From Polydactylus sextarius (lineage: Eukaryota > Chordata > Actinopteri > Polynemidae), in assembly GCA_016801845.1 (NCBI GenBank), contig CM028926.1:9832501-9896500 (forward strand): a stretch of DNA of 64,000 nt, written 5' to 3'. The number at the start of each line of letters is the position of its first letter. Position 1 is the first letter of the stretch. A program made the translations under genes and the position numbers. Under the pieces are notes generated by a model. That model was not told the DNA's origin and made no database searches. It was given only the letters and a program-made list of their open reading frames with translations. Of the stretch, positions 47,701 through 59,240 are shown piece after piece.

Positions 47701-50104
47701 CAGGATCAGACTCAGAGGAAACATGTAGAGGAAAGAAGAAGGACAAGGACAAGGAGAAATCAGGACAGAACCTGGACATACAGGTGCACATTTAACACTC
47801 ACAGAAATGTGTTGGTCATATATGTCAAATTTTACAGACCAGGAGGGAAGTTGTGTGGATTCTGGCAACATTATATCATAATATCAGCTTAATGTAAAGT
47901 AGAAATGAGGAGGACATGAGGTGAGAAGGTGTGTCGTGTCACACCCTGATTAACTCTGTCTGCAACAGGAGGTGAAGTTCAAGTTGCGTCACAACATGTC
48001 AGAGCTGCAGGAGGCGGTCAACGTCAGTCAGGACTTGTCTTCGAGTCAACAAGCTTTGCTTAAGCTGCTGCTCTGTCGAGGCCTCTATCCTCAGCTGGCG
48101 CTGCCTGACGAACACAACACCACCCGCAAAGACTCAGACCAGGTCAGAGACTCTTCCTGTGACCTGTGACCTTTTTTAAAAGTTTTAATGACACTAAAAA
48201 AAGTTTAAAATATTTCTATTTCATCGTGTAGGTGTTTCACACAAAGAGTAAACAAGGAGTGGTGATCCACCCCACCAGTGTGTTTGCCAGTGACCCGGAG
48301 ATTTTACATGTACCGGAGGATGAGAACGGAGAGACGGGTAAACCTTTAAAACCTTTAAAACATCTTCAAGGAGAATTTTGAAACATAATTTATGAATTAA
48401 GTGACCTGTTTATGGTTGATTTAAAAGTTAAATCAAGTTAAACACAAACTAACTGTGAATTTGCTGCTCACTTTGACTCTAAAATCCTCAACATTGTTGT
48501 TTTTTCTTTGTGCATTTCTTCTTTTTTCTCTTCTTTTTGTATCATCATCTGTTTGCATCTGTTTCTCTCTGCAGGGTCTGAACGAAGGGACAGCAGCAAA
48601 CACCAGCTGTTGGCCTTTGTCACTCTGTTGGAGACCAACAGGCCGTATTTGTCCAACTGCGTCCGGGTTCCAGCACTTCAGGTTATTATCACATGTGGGA
48701 TATTTTCTTAGTTTTTGACCAAATTCCCATTTACTGCCTTTTCTTTCCAGGTTCTTCTGCTGGTGGCGAACTCCGTGGACAGTAACGCCGACTGCAGCCG
48801 CCTGGTGGTGGACGGCTGGTTGGAGCTGGAGCTGAAGGAGGCAGAGGAGGCTCTGAGGGTGTTGTCCACCGCTCTGACTCTGAGAGCTGAGTGGGAGCGC
48901 CTCCTGCTGGCTCAGCTCAAACAGAGCACGACAGGAGGACAGGCAGTTCAGGGGGTGTCCAGGAAAGTCACAGGGAAACTGAGCGAAGGCCTCGTCCGTT
49001 TCCTGCTTTACACCGAGGTAGAGACCGATACGCAGCTCATAAACGATCAGATCTCCTTATTTTTATTTAATACTCTTCCTCTTCCTCCTCAGATCAGTTA
49101 CAGCCTCCGGCGGCTCACGGCTTTACAGACACAGAACCTTTACGTCGGCCCTCGGTCTGAGTCCGAGTCTCTGCTTCCTGCTCCGGATCTGAAACCGCTG
49201 TTTCCAGGAGCCGAGACCAAACCGCATCCGATTAAAGGAGGAATTAGCGTCACTAGCTTCTTCACATACAACTGTCTGGCTGTGAGTCTCTGTGGAAGAG
49301 CTAGAAGAGAAATATCAAAAAATATGCATAATTGGATGTTACAACAAACATATTTATGTCTCAAAGACACTGAATTCAGTTTTACTTACTAATCTGGGGT
49401 CGTGTAAACTCATCTGTTTATAAGGAATTATAATTTTTAGGAAGTAGCCAGAAAATGTGAGTACATTTATGTATAAATTCATAAAATAATAAGTGTACGC
49501 CTTGTTGTTCTTACTGGTTTTATGTCACTGCTGATCAATACTGATCAGAAACTCTACTTTCTTGAATAAATAAAGAAAATAGAGACAAAAAGAGTAGATA
49601 ATAAAATAATTACAAGCGACTCTCAACTGATTAAAATGACCCATAGTGTCGTTGATCCATGTTGTTTTGTTTTGTTGTTGTTTGTCCAGGACTCTAAAGA
49701 TCTCTACAGCGAGTGTTTACGTACTTTCTGGACGTGTCCTAACTGTGACCTCTACATGCCTCTGACGCCACTGGAGCGAATGCAGCACGAGGCCTCCTGC
49801 AGGCCGCCGGGGGAACAGCAGCAGGAGGAGGAGGAGGACGGTCGGGGATTTCTCATTTCTATCATTTACTGTGATTTTAAATATCTTTTAAACATGCGCA
49901 GATGAAGCAGATGATTGGAAACGTTGAGATTAATCAAAGACACGTGTGTTTGTTTTTGTTTTTCCAGCAGAAGGAAAAGCGAGGTCGTCGTCAGCGTCGA
50001 GTCTCACCAGAGTTTATCACTGCGACGTCTGTAACGAAGACTTGAAACTGACGCCGACTGAGATCCTCAAACATAAAAGGCAGCACATGTACTCGACAAA
50101 ATAA
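44777..50104 (+). CDS. dhx34: DEAH-box RNA helicase DHX34
   Basis: ATP-dependent RNA helicase; the mammalian protein supports nonsense-mediated decay by bringing UPF1 to SMG1. Exons: 44777-45472, 45553-45864, 45954-46208, 46290-46392, 46490-46707, 46798-46972, 47066-47259, 47338-47439, 47508-47783, 47969-48142, 48232-48337, 48575-48681, 48751-49017, 49093-49281, 49690-49840, 49968-50104; 3462 nt, 1153 aa (human 1143). Helicase motifs in order: GDTGCGKST (I), TQPRRIACISLAKRV (Ia), DEVH (II), SAT (III), STNIAETSVTIDG (V), QRKGRAGRTGPG (VI). Then winged-helix/ratchet and OB regions (SLRRLTALQTQNLYVGP), and two C-terminal zinc-finger-like motifs (CPNCDLYMPLT, YHCDVCNEDLKLTPTE). The first ATG, 44777, was chosen; the frame is open to a TTG at 44762 but has no earlier ATG. 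All introns are short except the one at 49282-49689. Confidence 0.97.
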
Positions 50105-50689
50105 CATTTTAACGTTAAATTAAAGTCCCGTTGTTTCACTTGATTCACGTTTCTGGAAAGTTACTGACGAGTCAGAGAGAGAGAGAGAAGACAACTGATG
50201 TTAAAATATAGAGTGAGGGTTTAATAATGATACAAACCCACGATATGTAACACCTCAAAGCAGCACATTGGCACAAAGTCAGAAGTAAGACAGCACGGAA
50301 GATAAAAACCTGTCTCCAAAAAAATAAAGAATCAGAATAAATATCTCAATAAATAAATAAACAGGTAATATCTCATTAATTACTTTTGAAACTAATAAAT
50401 ACGTACATTTGAAAATATGCACATCGGCAGAAAAAAAAAACCCGGAAAAATAAAATAAAATAATAATAAAATAAATAAATTAAATAGTACTTAATACAGA
50501 GTTACTTATAAATCATAAGTTATTGATTACTCAAATCAAAAGGCACATTTATTAAGATGTAAGAATGGGGCCTGCAGTTGTGATCGCATGACTGTCAGTA
50601 CTGTACTCTAACACCATTTCTGGACCAGAAGTAGCAAACTGTGCAATGGCTTTACTAGGTCTGTATGTCTGCACCATCGAGTGAAGTGA

Positions 50690-50693
<4 letters not shown>

Positions 50694-50738
<45 letters not shown>

Positions 50739-50866
50739 GGGGAGGAGACAAAGGGTTAAGTTAGAATCAGGGAATGACTGAGTTTGTGTTTCCTGCTTTT
50801 GTTTATTTTTTATTTATTTTCATAGTTGTGAAGACGACCGAGGTCGAAGGTCGTGTTCGTCAGCAG

Positions 50867-50904
<38 letters not shown>
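50694..50904 (+). repeat. Two (GT)n tracts in convergent 3' UTR region
   Basis: TG tracts at 50694-50736 (about 21 copies) and 50869-50904 (about 18 copies). Confidence 0.95.
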
Positions 50905-50906
<2 letters not shown>

Positions 50907-52320
50907 CCTGACTCTGAACCCCGCTGTCTGTTCACTCACTCACTTTAAGTCACTTTGGATAATAAAAGTTCTTGGCTAAACCTAAAAATGTAAATAATCT
51001 GGTGAAGCATCTGAAAGGTTCATTCTGCCGTAATTTTTAAAAAGTCGAAGAGTCGACACCGGCTTCCCTGTATAGACCAAACTATATATTTAATCCCATC
51101 TTATTTTTAATTTTTTTTTAAAAGGAAAACGTGGATTTAGAAAGAAAAAATCCTCCTCTGACTTTTAGTTTCATCTTGTTTTATAGAATAATATTAAAAT
51201 TGTCTTTTATTGATTGTGGAAACTCCAACGTTCATCACTAGAAATGTCTTGAGGCGAATTTATCTTTAAATCCATCAAATAATAATAATAAAATCTGAAG
51301 GATTGTTTTAGTTTTTTTTTTAAAATGAGAGTTCGGGACGTGAAATAGCAGCTTTTATTTCTTTACTTTTTTTCTGTTTAGTTTTTTTAAACGTCTTCAT
51401 ACTTAAAGCAACATTCAGGAGAAACGTCCGCTCGTTCGTTCGTTAATTTCTTCATATCGCGGCGACGTTCTGACACCACTGCGGTTGTTTTGTTTTTTTG
51501 TTTTTCTTTCTCCTCTAAACGTGAGCGAATGGTACAAAAATAATCTCTCAACACATTGTTCATTGCACTTTTTCTTCTTCGTGTTTGTTTTTTATTTGGC
51601 GGCGTCTACAGATCGGTGATCGTACGTGAGGGTCGGGTTAGGACGTTTTTTATTTTTGTTGTTTTTTGTAGTTTGGTTTGTCTTTGGGGTTTGGGACTGA
51701 ACGGTCTTTGTGTCCATTAGGTAGAATAGACTCACTCAGAGGCCTCAGTTTTAAGCACCTTGACTGATTCAACAAGTACAGTGTTTGGATGTGATGTTTT
51801 CTAATGATTCATGTTGAAAAATACAAGGAAAGATGAGAAATATGTGAAGTGAGGTTGTGTTTTTTTTTTTTTCGTTTAATGTTCGACATATATTCTTGAC
51901 TCTTTTTTTTTCTTTTTGTTTTTTTTTTTTGTTGTTGTTTGTTTTGTTTTTGATTTTTTTTTATCCGAAAACAAAAATAATCTTGTGTTTGGTTACAAAG
52001 GACCATAATGAATCACATTATGACTTTTTTTTTTTTTTTTTTTAAGTCTTTGTGGTTGTCATCATTGCAACTTCCCATAATAATAATTGTCCCTTTGCAA
52101 AAGAAAAAAACAAAACAAAAACAAAAACCTACTACTTCAACACTAAGTGGTCTCAGATGATAATACTTATTTTTCTTTCCAACGTTTGAGTAACATCTGA
52201 GGTAAAAAAACAAATAAAAAAGAAATTAGAGGTAAAGGGTGACGTCTGTTCATCTGACTGATAAACAGGTCAAGATCTTTATGTTGTTGTTGATTTGTTG
52301 TTTTTGTGAATAAGTGATGT

Positions 52321-52322
<2 letters not shown>

Positions 52323-52359
<37 letters not shown>
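52323..52359 (+). repeat. (GT)n microsatellite in spred3 3' UTR (CA on the sense strand)
   Basis: About 18 GT copies, followed by a short GGTT tetranucleotide run near 52370-52390. Confidence 0.95.
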
Positions 52360-52360
<1 letters not shown>

Positions 52361-52962
52361 CACTGGGTGGTTTGGTTGGTTGGTTGGTTGGTGAGGGTGG
52401 GAGGGTTTAGTCAATATGTTTTTACATTTAATAAAATATACCAATTAAAATTATTACAATCATATATATAAACATCTTTTGTTTTTTTTGTGTTTTTCCT
52501 TTCTAAATAAAACAAAACAAAACAAAACAAAAAAAAAACGGACATTTTGAAACAGTGTACACATCATCGTTGCCTCTTGCCACTCTTCCTGCGATTAAGG
52601 ATTAAGTCTCTTGACTGCTAAACTCTAGATCAGCCTCGGTAAATAATCCACTATGAAGGCTCCAGATGACTCCCACACAGAGCCTGGTCTGAGTGCAGCG
52701 CACCTTCAGCAGGCATGGACCACGTGAGGAAGGCCCCAGGTTGAAAAGAGAAAGAGAGGAATGCAAGTGGAAGGCCGTGGGGCTTCGGAGGGCCACGTCG
52801 TGGGGGGAGGTCTGGGATCTATCGAGAGCGCTGGCGTCCTCTAAAGATGCTCCCAAAAAAAAAAAAAAACCAAAAAGCAAAAAATAAACATCCCCCGTTT
52901 TGGTCCAGGGGCAACCTCCCCCTCCCCTTCTCCCTCCTTCCCTCCCGCCCCGTAGCCTGGCC

Positions 52963-53994
52963 TCATCGGACCGCCTTGTGCTTTCCCCCGCAGCAGCCGC
53001 ACCTCTCCCCACACCGCAGGCAGGCGCGCAAAGGCAGGTAGCAGCACATGCAGGGCACGAATAGCGACAGGGCCAAGAGGGCCAACCAGCGGGCACAGCA
53101 GAGGGGGTGTGGGTGACCCCCCATCGAGTCATCGCACGAGCAAGGCTCCCAGAACTCGCCCTCAGAGTCCGACATGCAGTGGTAGAGCAGACTCTCTGCG
53201 CACCACACACAGGTCCACTGGCGCAGGCAGTGCAGGGCCGGGTCGGGGGCGTCTCTGCAGCGGCCCCGCCCGTTCTCCGAAGCGCTGAAAACAGAGCGGC
53301 AGTAGACGCAGCGAGACGAGCAAGACGATGACGCCTGAGGACACGGGCTGTCGTCGTCGGGGGAGATTACCCCCGGGTCGCCGCAGCTGCCACCGCCGCT
53401 GGCCCCTCCTCCTCCTCCGCCTCCTCCTCCTCTCTTACGAGTCCGCGAACGGGGCGTGGCGAGTGAGGTGTGGATGCAGCATGGAGAGGGCGAGCCTTTG
53501 CCCGTCTCCTGGGGTGAGCCGGCACCTGAGGACACGCCGGACACAGCGTTGGGCATGGACATACAGGTGGGCGACGACGAGGACAGACGCTGGGAAGCTT
53601 TACTGTCCAAGCTCACGGTCACGTCGCAGCCTGCCGTCCCCACGCCCGCCAGCTCCTTCTCGAAACGAACCACGCACAGCTCCGACTTGTCCTGCAGACT
53701 CCCTCCGCCTCCAACCACCACGCCCCCAGTCAGACCCCCGACCATAGTCCTGGTGGCCCCCGCCCGTCGATAGTCCTCGTAACCTCTCGAACCCCACAGG
53801 TCTTTGCACGGGTCCACGCTACGCAGGTCGCCTTCTTCCAGCAGAGAGATGGTCGGCGAGAGCGGGGACATAGGAGACGAGGCCGGGAGACCTACAGGAG
53901 GAGTGGGTGGAGCTGGAGGTGGGGGCGGGGGCGCTGGGGGATTCAACACGGCCGTCATTTGTGAGAGTTGGTGCTGTCCAGGCCTGGTGTGGAT
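52963..53994 (-). CDS. spred3: spred3 last exon: linker, degenerate KIT-binding region, Sprouty domain
   Basis: The 1032-nt exon encodes a Pro-rich start (PAPPPPPPAPPTPP), the RGYEDYRR word, CVVRFEKEL as in human SPRED3, a run of nine Gly, and then the complete Sprouty Cys-rich domain. It is very GC-rich, which creates long but meaningless open frames on the plus strand (53328-53747, 53456-53773). Poly-Gly and poly-Pro lie in GGA/CCT repeats that probably vary in length. Confidence 0.93.
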   Translation of the reverse strand: MHTRPGQHQLSQMTAVLNPPAPPPPPPAPPTPPVGLPASSPMSPLSPTISLLEEGDLRSVDPCKDLWGSRGYEDYRRAGATRTMVGGLTGGVVVGGGGSLQDKSELCVVRFEKELAGVGTAGCDVTVSLDSKASQRLSSSSPTCMSMPNAVSGVSSGAGSPQETGKGSPSPCCIHTSLATPRSRTRKRGGGGGGGGGASGGGSCGDPGVISPDDDSPCPQASSSCSSRCVYCRSVFSASENGRGRCRDAPDPALHCLRQWTCVWCAESLLYHCMSDSEGEFWEPCSCDDSMGGHPHPLCCARWLALLALSLFVPCMCCYLPLRACLRCGERCGCCGGKHKAVR

Positions 53995-56386
53995 CTGTGG
54001 AGAGGGTATAGGATTACACAGTGAGTCAGGAACAGTGTGTGCTGTAGCAGATGATTACAGGCAGTTTGAATCTCTAAAATAACTCGAACCAGTTCCTCCA
54101 GGATTTCATGGGCCTTTTTTTGAAATAGTTGCAGCCGAATTTGTTTGATTTTGTGGTGAAGTTGTGATGTTTTTAGACATTCTGTCAAAGTTAATAACAG
54201 TCTAAAGTTGTTTCTCAAGAGACGACTTCCTCTTGTTGCTCCACAACAATATAAAATAGTTTCCCTCCTCTTTCTTTGATGAACTCTGCCCGGATACTGT
54301 TTCTTTCTCTTGGTCCTTAGCAGTGATGTTGAAGGTAAATGTGAGACTTTTTTATCTCACATGTTTCCTGCATCTTCCAAAAGAAACAGGGAAGTGAGTT
54401 CACTGACGCATGGATCAATGTTTCACAGGAAGCGACGATGATGATGCAGAATCCATGAGGATCGGTTGAATTTGCGTTAATAGTTACGATCAAATCCTGG
54501 AGGGTCTGATCAATCCAAACAAAAATAACCAAGAAACACAAGGTTGTAGGTGGAATATGTGTTTTTTATGGTGAAAATGTTGAATATCGGATGTAAAATG
54601 TTGCTAATTCTGCAGAGAAATGATCTGAGATCAGTTGTTGTCCAACCTGAGCAGGCGTCTGAGTGGTGACAGCGTGACTGGATCCAAAACTAAACTCCTC
54701 CGACCGAACGAAGCAGGTAGACGACGACTCGCTCGTCACAATGGTGATTGGTTTGGGAAGCATCTCCTTCCTGCTGTTGGATGACGATTCACTTCCTGTA
54801 TGGGACTGGCAGAGGCTGCGTGTCACCCAACAGGTCAAGAAGAAGAAAAAAACAAAATCAAAACAACGACACTGAGGATACTCACAGCTTGTCCATCGTC
54901 CTCGGTGTCTGCCTCTTCTGGCGTGGAGGATGAGGGCGAATCGGAGCCTTTGACGACACAGGAAGATGTTTTTTCTTCTTAAATCAGCTCGAACACAAAC
55001 ATCTAATAACATCAAGTCTTATATTTATATTTATATGATGACGTGTGTGTTTCTACCTCTGTCGAGTTTGTCTAAGACGGTCTGCAACCCTTTTTCGAAG
55101 GAGATGGCGTCCGCCGGACTCTGGAACGTGAGGCCGAACTTTCGATCTTCGACTCGCCAGTGATGGAAGATGGGGTTCACCTTGTTGTACACTAACCCTC
55201 TCTGCACCGCACACTCCAACACCGGCTAAACACACAAACATCGCACACACAGAAGTCAGATTATTACGGATTATTATCGATTCCCGATCTCCTCTCACTT
55301 GCTTCCCAACGTAACATAACATGCGTGTACAGTCTTTAGGTGGTGTTGAAGGAACGTGGCACCAGAAGACAGCCATAACACACACGCACACACTCACTGC
55401 TCGATCTCGCAGCCTTTCTCCGCGTATGATGTATTCTCTCCGCCCCCTGCCGTCATGAGTCCGCCCCTTACATATGACCACATGACTGAGGCCGCCACCT
55501 CCAAGGGGCACCCAACCGCCACTGGAGTCATCACGTGTCATCACCACTGCACGAACACGCGCGCTGTCAGGACAGAGAGAGAGCAGGCTGATTAAACAAC
55601 ACAATGACAAACACACACACCTTCATTCAGCTGATAAAAGAGGAGCCTGGATCAACTTCCACGTCTGATACAACACACACACACAAAAAAAATGCAGAGC
55701 AAATTTCAGCAGCGTGATGAATGTTTCCAGCTTGTTGTTGTTGTTGTTGTTGTTGTTGTTGAACTAAGATAACATGTTGAAATCCACACAAAGACACACA
55801 CAGAGCTGACAGCAGCTCGGCCTTGGTCGGTCGTTGCAAACATGATGATGACATGACAGCTCCATCATTCACATCATGCATTAATGCTCATAATAAATCA
55901 TAATAATAATAGGTGGTCACGTGACTGAGGTAAATAATGACATATAGAAAGAAAGAATAAGCGTTAAGATGAGGAAGAAGAAGAGGAAGGAGGAAGAATG
56001 AGTGTTTCCCAGATAGATGTATCAATGAACGCACCCATTCGCCATCAGAGGCCCCGGCTTTCTTGCAAAAAAAAAAAAAAAAAAAAAAAGCTCTGTCCTC
56101 GTCAATCGGCTGAATAATTCAACACCGCAGCTCGACATGTGCATGTAACGCCTGCACAACCGCATCTGGTTCTCTCTGTTTTCTTCTTCTTCTTCTTCTT
56201 TTGCACAATTATTATATTATTCCAAATAATAATAATAATAATAATAATGGAGAAAAATAATATTAATTGTTGCAAATATTTTCCCGGACGCTTCTTTTCG
56301 TTTTTTTCTCTCCATTCCGCCCCTGCTGCACGCACTCATTAACACACCCCGATATTATGTTATATGTTTTTATGAATGGGACAGAG

Positions 56387-56449
<63 letters not shown>

Positions 56450-57617
56450 GGGGATTTCGACATCGCTAACTGTGCGTTCCTATATAATATTTGGTCTGGA
56501 AATGGTATGAAAGGCCTTTAAAATAAAATAAAATATACATATACATATACAATGCGAATCGCGTGCGGGAAATAAAAATGTATAGAGAGAGAGAGAGAGG
56601 GGAAGAAGAAGAGGAAGAAGGAGAGAGAGAGAGAAAAGGAACGAGTGGGTGAGAGGATGGAGAGGAAACGAGAGATGGGGGGAGGGGGACGATTAGAAAA
56701 GGGAAGGAGGAGGAGAGGAGGGGTGAGGATGAGGGAGAGAGAGAGAGAGAGAGGAAAAAAAATCACATTTCATTCATAAAGTTTGGCTTTAAAAAATCAT
56801 AATGAAACCCCGAGACACGTTGATAAAAATCACAACGCCTCCATCCCTCCCTCGTTTTACTGTAGCCATGTCTTGAATGACGCGATGCTGGCCCCAAACT
56901 CGCCATATTTCGCCTTTTTCTCTCTCTCTATCTCTCTCTCTCTCTCTCACCCCCTCCTCTTCCTCCTCCTCTCCATACATTTTACACACTGACTGATTTC
57001 ATGACTGTTTTTTTTTTTTTTTAACCAAACGCCAACCACCACGCATTTAGTTTTATAATTGTAACATATCTCTATACTGTTTATTTATTAACACGTTTAC
57101 ATTATCATCATCACCACCACCACCATCATCGTTATTATTACTATCATCATCATCATTATTATTATCATCATCATCATTATTATTATTGTTATTATATAAA
57201 AAAAAACGCTGTACGTGTAAGATTGTGAGCCAGTCGTCTAAAAAGCACAGGTCCACATGTAGGTGGCTCAACATTTATCACATATTGGCGTGGATATATA
57301 TCGGAAATGGGGTGTATGCTGTTGATTCAAGACTACGTAATGGTGTTTTTATTCTCGGCAGCCTGCTTAAATTGTAGAGAGCACCGATTGTGATAATAGT
57401 GCATGATGCTGGATTGGTGTAACACTGATGGCGATGGCGTTTCTTTTTCTTTTTCTATCCGGTATTTTTCTTTTTCTTTTTTTCTTTCTTTTTTTCTGTC
57501 TCTCTGTCTCTGTCTGTTTTTTTTTTTTTTTTTTTTTTTTTTTTTGTCGTGGCGGATGGTTGAATTATCTATCTGCAATGTTAAAAATGAAAATGTAAGG
57601 ACTTACTCGCCCTCCAT
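52963..57617 (-). CDS. spred3: Sprouty-related EVH1 domain protein 3 (SPRED3)
   Basis: Membrane-associated inhibitor of Ras/ERK signalling. Exons in coding order: 57617-57607, 55563-55398, 55225-55057, 54947-54886, 54805-54647, 53994-52963; 1599 nt, 532 aa. The N-terminal EVH1 domain has VRAVVMTRDDSSGGW, GERLRDRA, YNKVNPIFHHW and FGLTFQSPADA. The middle is Ser/Pro/Gly-rich with RGYEDYRR at the KIT-binding position. The C-terminal Cys-rich Sprouty domain has RCVYCRSVF, WCAESLLYHCMSDSEG and ends CGCCGGKHKAVR. SPRED3 is chosen over SPRED1/2 because EVH1 and RGYEDYRR match human SPRED3 and psmd8 lies nearby as on human 19q13. It is longer than human SPRED3 (about 410 aa) because of Gly, Pro and Ser expansions in the last exon. 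Confidence 0.93.
54298..54495 (+). repeat. Dispersed repeat, copy in spred3 intron 5
   Basis: Shares ordered phrases with 20880-21060: TTTCTTTCTCTTGGTC, TAGCAGTGATGTTGAA, GGTAAATGTGAGAC, AAGTGAGTTCACTGA and TTGCGTTAATAGTTACGATC. This copy has extra sequence in the middle. Its class is unknown. Confidence 0.75.
56391..56448 (+). repeat. (GA)n microsatellite, spred3 intron 1
   Basis: About 29 uninterrupted GA copies. Shorter GA tracts follow to about 56755 (56585-56600, 56732-56752). Confidence 0.97.
57607..57617 (-). CDS. spred3: spred3 coding exon 1 (11 nt)
   Basis: ATGGAGGGCGA followed by a perfect GTAAGT donor; GCC before the ATG and G at +4 give a good start context. It ends in phase 2, exactly what the next exon (starting with one nucleotide, then GCG CGT GTT) needs, and gives M-E-G-D-A-R-V-R. 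A very short ATG exon before the EVH1 exon is plausible for this family. Identified by phase and donor, not by conservation of the four residues, so a different first exon remains possible. Confidence 0.65.
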
Positions 57618-57654
57618 GGCTCGGTGTTGCCCGCCGCTTGCAGCAGCCCACCCC

Positions 57655-57960
57655 AGGGTCTCCTCTCTCTCTCTCTCCCTCTCTCTCTCTCCCTCTCTCA
57701 CTCTCTCTCTTTTTATCCTCCTTTCAGGAAACACTCACATTCTCTCTCTATCTGCTCTCATTTTCCTAATCTTTCTCTCTCTTCCTCTCCCTCTCTCTCT
57801 CCCTCTCTCTCTCTCCACCTTGATGTCGTTTCGGTGTATCAGGATAGGCTTGAGGTTGCAGCAGCCATTTTCCGCTGGCAGCATCCTCTCTCCCTCCCTC
57901 CCTCCCCCTCTCTCTCTCTCTCCCCTCCCTCCCTCTCCAAATCACTCCCTCGCTCATTCT
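57655..57960 (+). repeat. CT-rich tract upstream of spred3
   Basis: A long run of CTCTCTCC-type sequence, interrupted at about 57720-57775 and 57820-57885. On the spred3 sense strand it is GA-rich and lies immediately upstream of the inferred first coding exon, in the likely 5' UTR or promoter. Confidence 0.9.
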
Positions 57961-58139
57961 CTTTCTCACTCTACCTGCCCTGTGCCAACACATCCGCACT
58001 AATCATTGACAGCATCGTGGCTTCAGTTGAGCTATAAGACAAAAAAAAAAAAAAAAAAAAAAGAGGACAAAGTACTTCTATAGATCACATAGGGAAAAAA
58101 AAGGTAAATACATTTCCATTCGCATCATCATTGTTGTGT

Positions 58140-59240
58140 TTTGCATGTGTACTTTTCTTATTTTTAATTTTTTTTAACAGTGTAGCAACTATTATGTAGT
58201 TTTTCACGTCACATTTCAGCACCACGGACAGCAACATGCGTATTCATTTAAATCAAGTTGTATTAAGTTATTTTATGTTACTTTGTAACATGATTATTGA
58301 TGCTTTTGTTGTTGTGTACGTTTTATTTTTAACAGTGTAGCAAATATTATGTAGTTTTCAATCAGATTTCAGCACCATGGACAGCGATATCTCTTTAAAA
58401 CACAATTAATTGGTCAAACTATTGACCTAGACTGTACTATAATAAGTTATTTTATGTCACTTTGTAATATGAATCATGTATTACATTTGTTTTGATTGAT
58501 TAGTTAAGATTATTGATGCTTTTTTCCCCAAAACATCACAGATTTCAGCACCACTGGCAGCTACTTCCTTATTAATATAAATCAAGTTATAATAAGATAC
58601 TTTGTAACAGGAATCATCTATTATGTTCATCTTGACTGACTAATTTGGATTATTGATTATTTTTATTGTTGTGTAGGTTTTATTTTTAACAGTGTAGTAA
58701 TTTTTATGTAGTTTCCCCAAACAAAACCAATCACATTTCATCAAATCAGATCAGATTGACTTAAACTGTATTACAATAAGTTATTTTATGTTACTTTCTA
58801 ACAGAATCATGTCTAACATTCATCTTGACTGACTAGCTAAGGTTACTGATGCTTTTATTGTTATGTTTCCATATGTACTTTTAATTTATTTTTAACAGTG
58901 TAGCAAATATAATGTATTTTTTAATGAGATTTCGCCACCATGGACAAGTAATATATCATTTAAACACATTTAGTGGGTCCTAAACTATATTATAATGAGT
59001 TATTTTATGTTACTTACATAAACACATCCAAGCTCATTGCTGTGTTTAAATATATACTTTTTATTTTTTACAGTGTAGCAAATATAATGTATTTTTCAAT
59101 GAGATTTCAGCACCATGGACAGCAATGTCTCTTTAAAACACTTTAAAATTGCTGCTAATTAGTTTGTACTTTGTTGTTAATCTATAAAAGTGAATTTATA
59201 ATGTTGTTATGTTACTGTTGATGTTTTTATAGCGTAGCAA
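58140..59240 (+). repeat. Tandem array of about 150-190 bp units
   Basis: Each unit has TTTTTAACAGTGTAGCAAAT, ATTATGTAGTTTT or AATGTATTTTT, then TTTCAGCACCATGGACAGC, then AAGTTATTTTATGTTACTTT. The CAGCACC.TGGACAGC word is at about 58217, 58370, 58546, 58933 and 59108; one interval is double because a copy has decayed near 58735. No conserved open frame was seen. Confidence 0.85.

Larger units (their letters stand above)
50105..52962. other. Convergent 3' UTR region of dhx34 (+) and spred3 (-)
   Basis: No coding exon was found over 2.8 kb. dhx34 probably ends at the AATAAA cluster around 50323-50360. spred3, read from the other strand, has TTTATT copies (AATAAA on its strand) at about 50802-50820 and several nearer ones, so its 3' UTR may span more than 2 kb. 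The region holds GT repeats (50694-50736, 50869-50904, 52323-52359), a four-fold GGTTGGTTGGTTGG run near 52370, and many A or T runs. Confidence 0.55.

Noticed and set aside
53328..53773. Plus-strand open frames of 105-139 aa
   Set aside because: They are antisense shadows of the GC-rich spred3 last exon, whose minus-strand frame encodes the Sprouty domain.
57403..58037. Plus-strand open frames of 137-199 aa rich in Ser and Leu
   Set aside because: They are translations of CT repeats (SLSLSLS), without conservation or gene structure.
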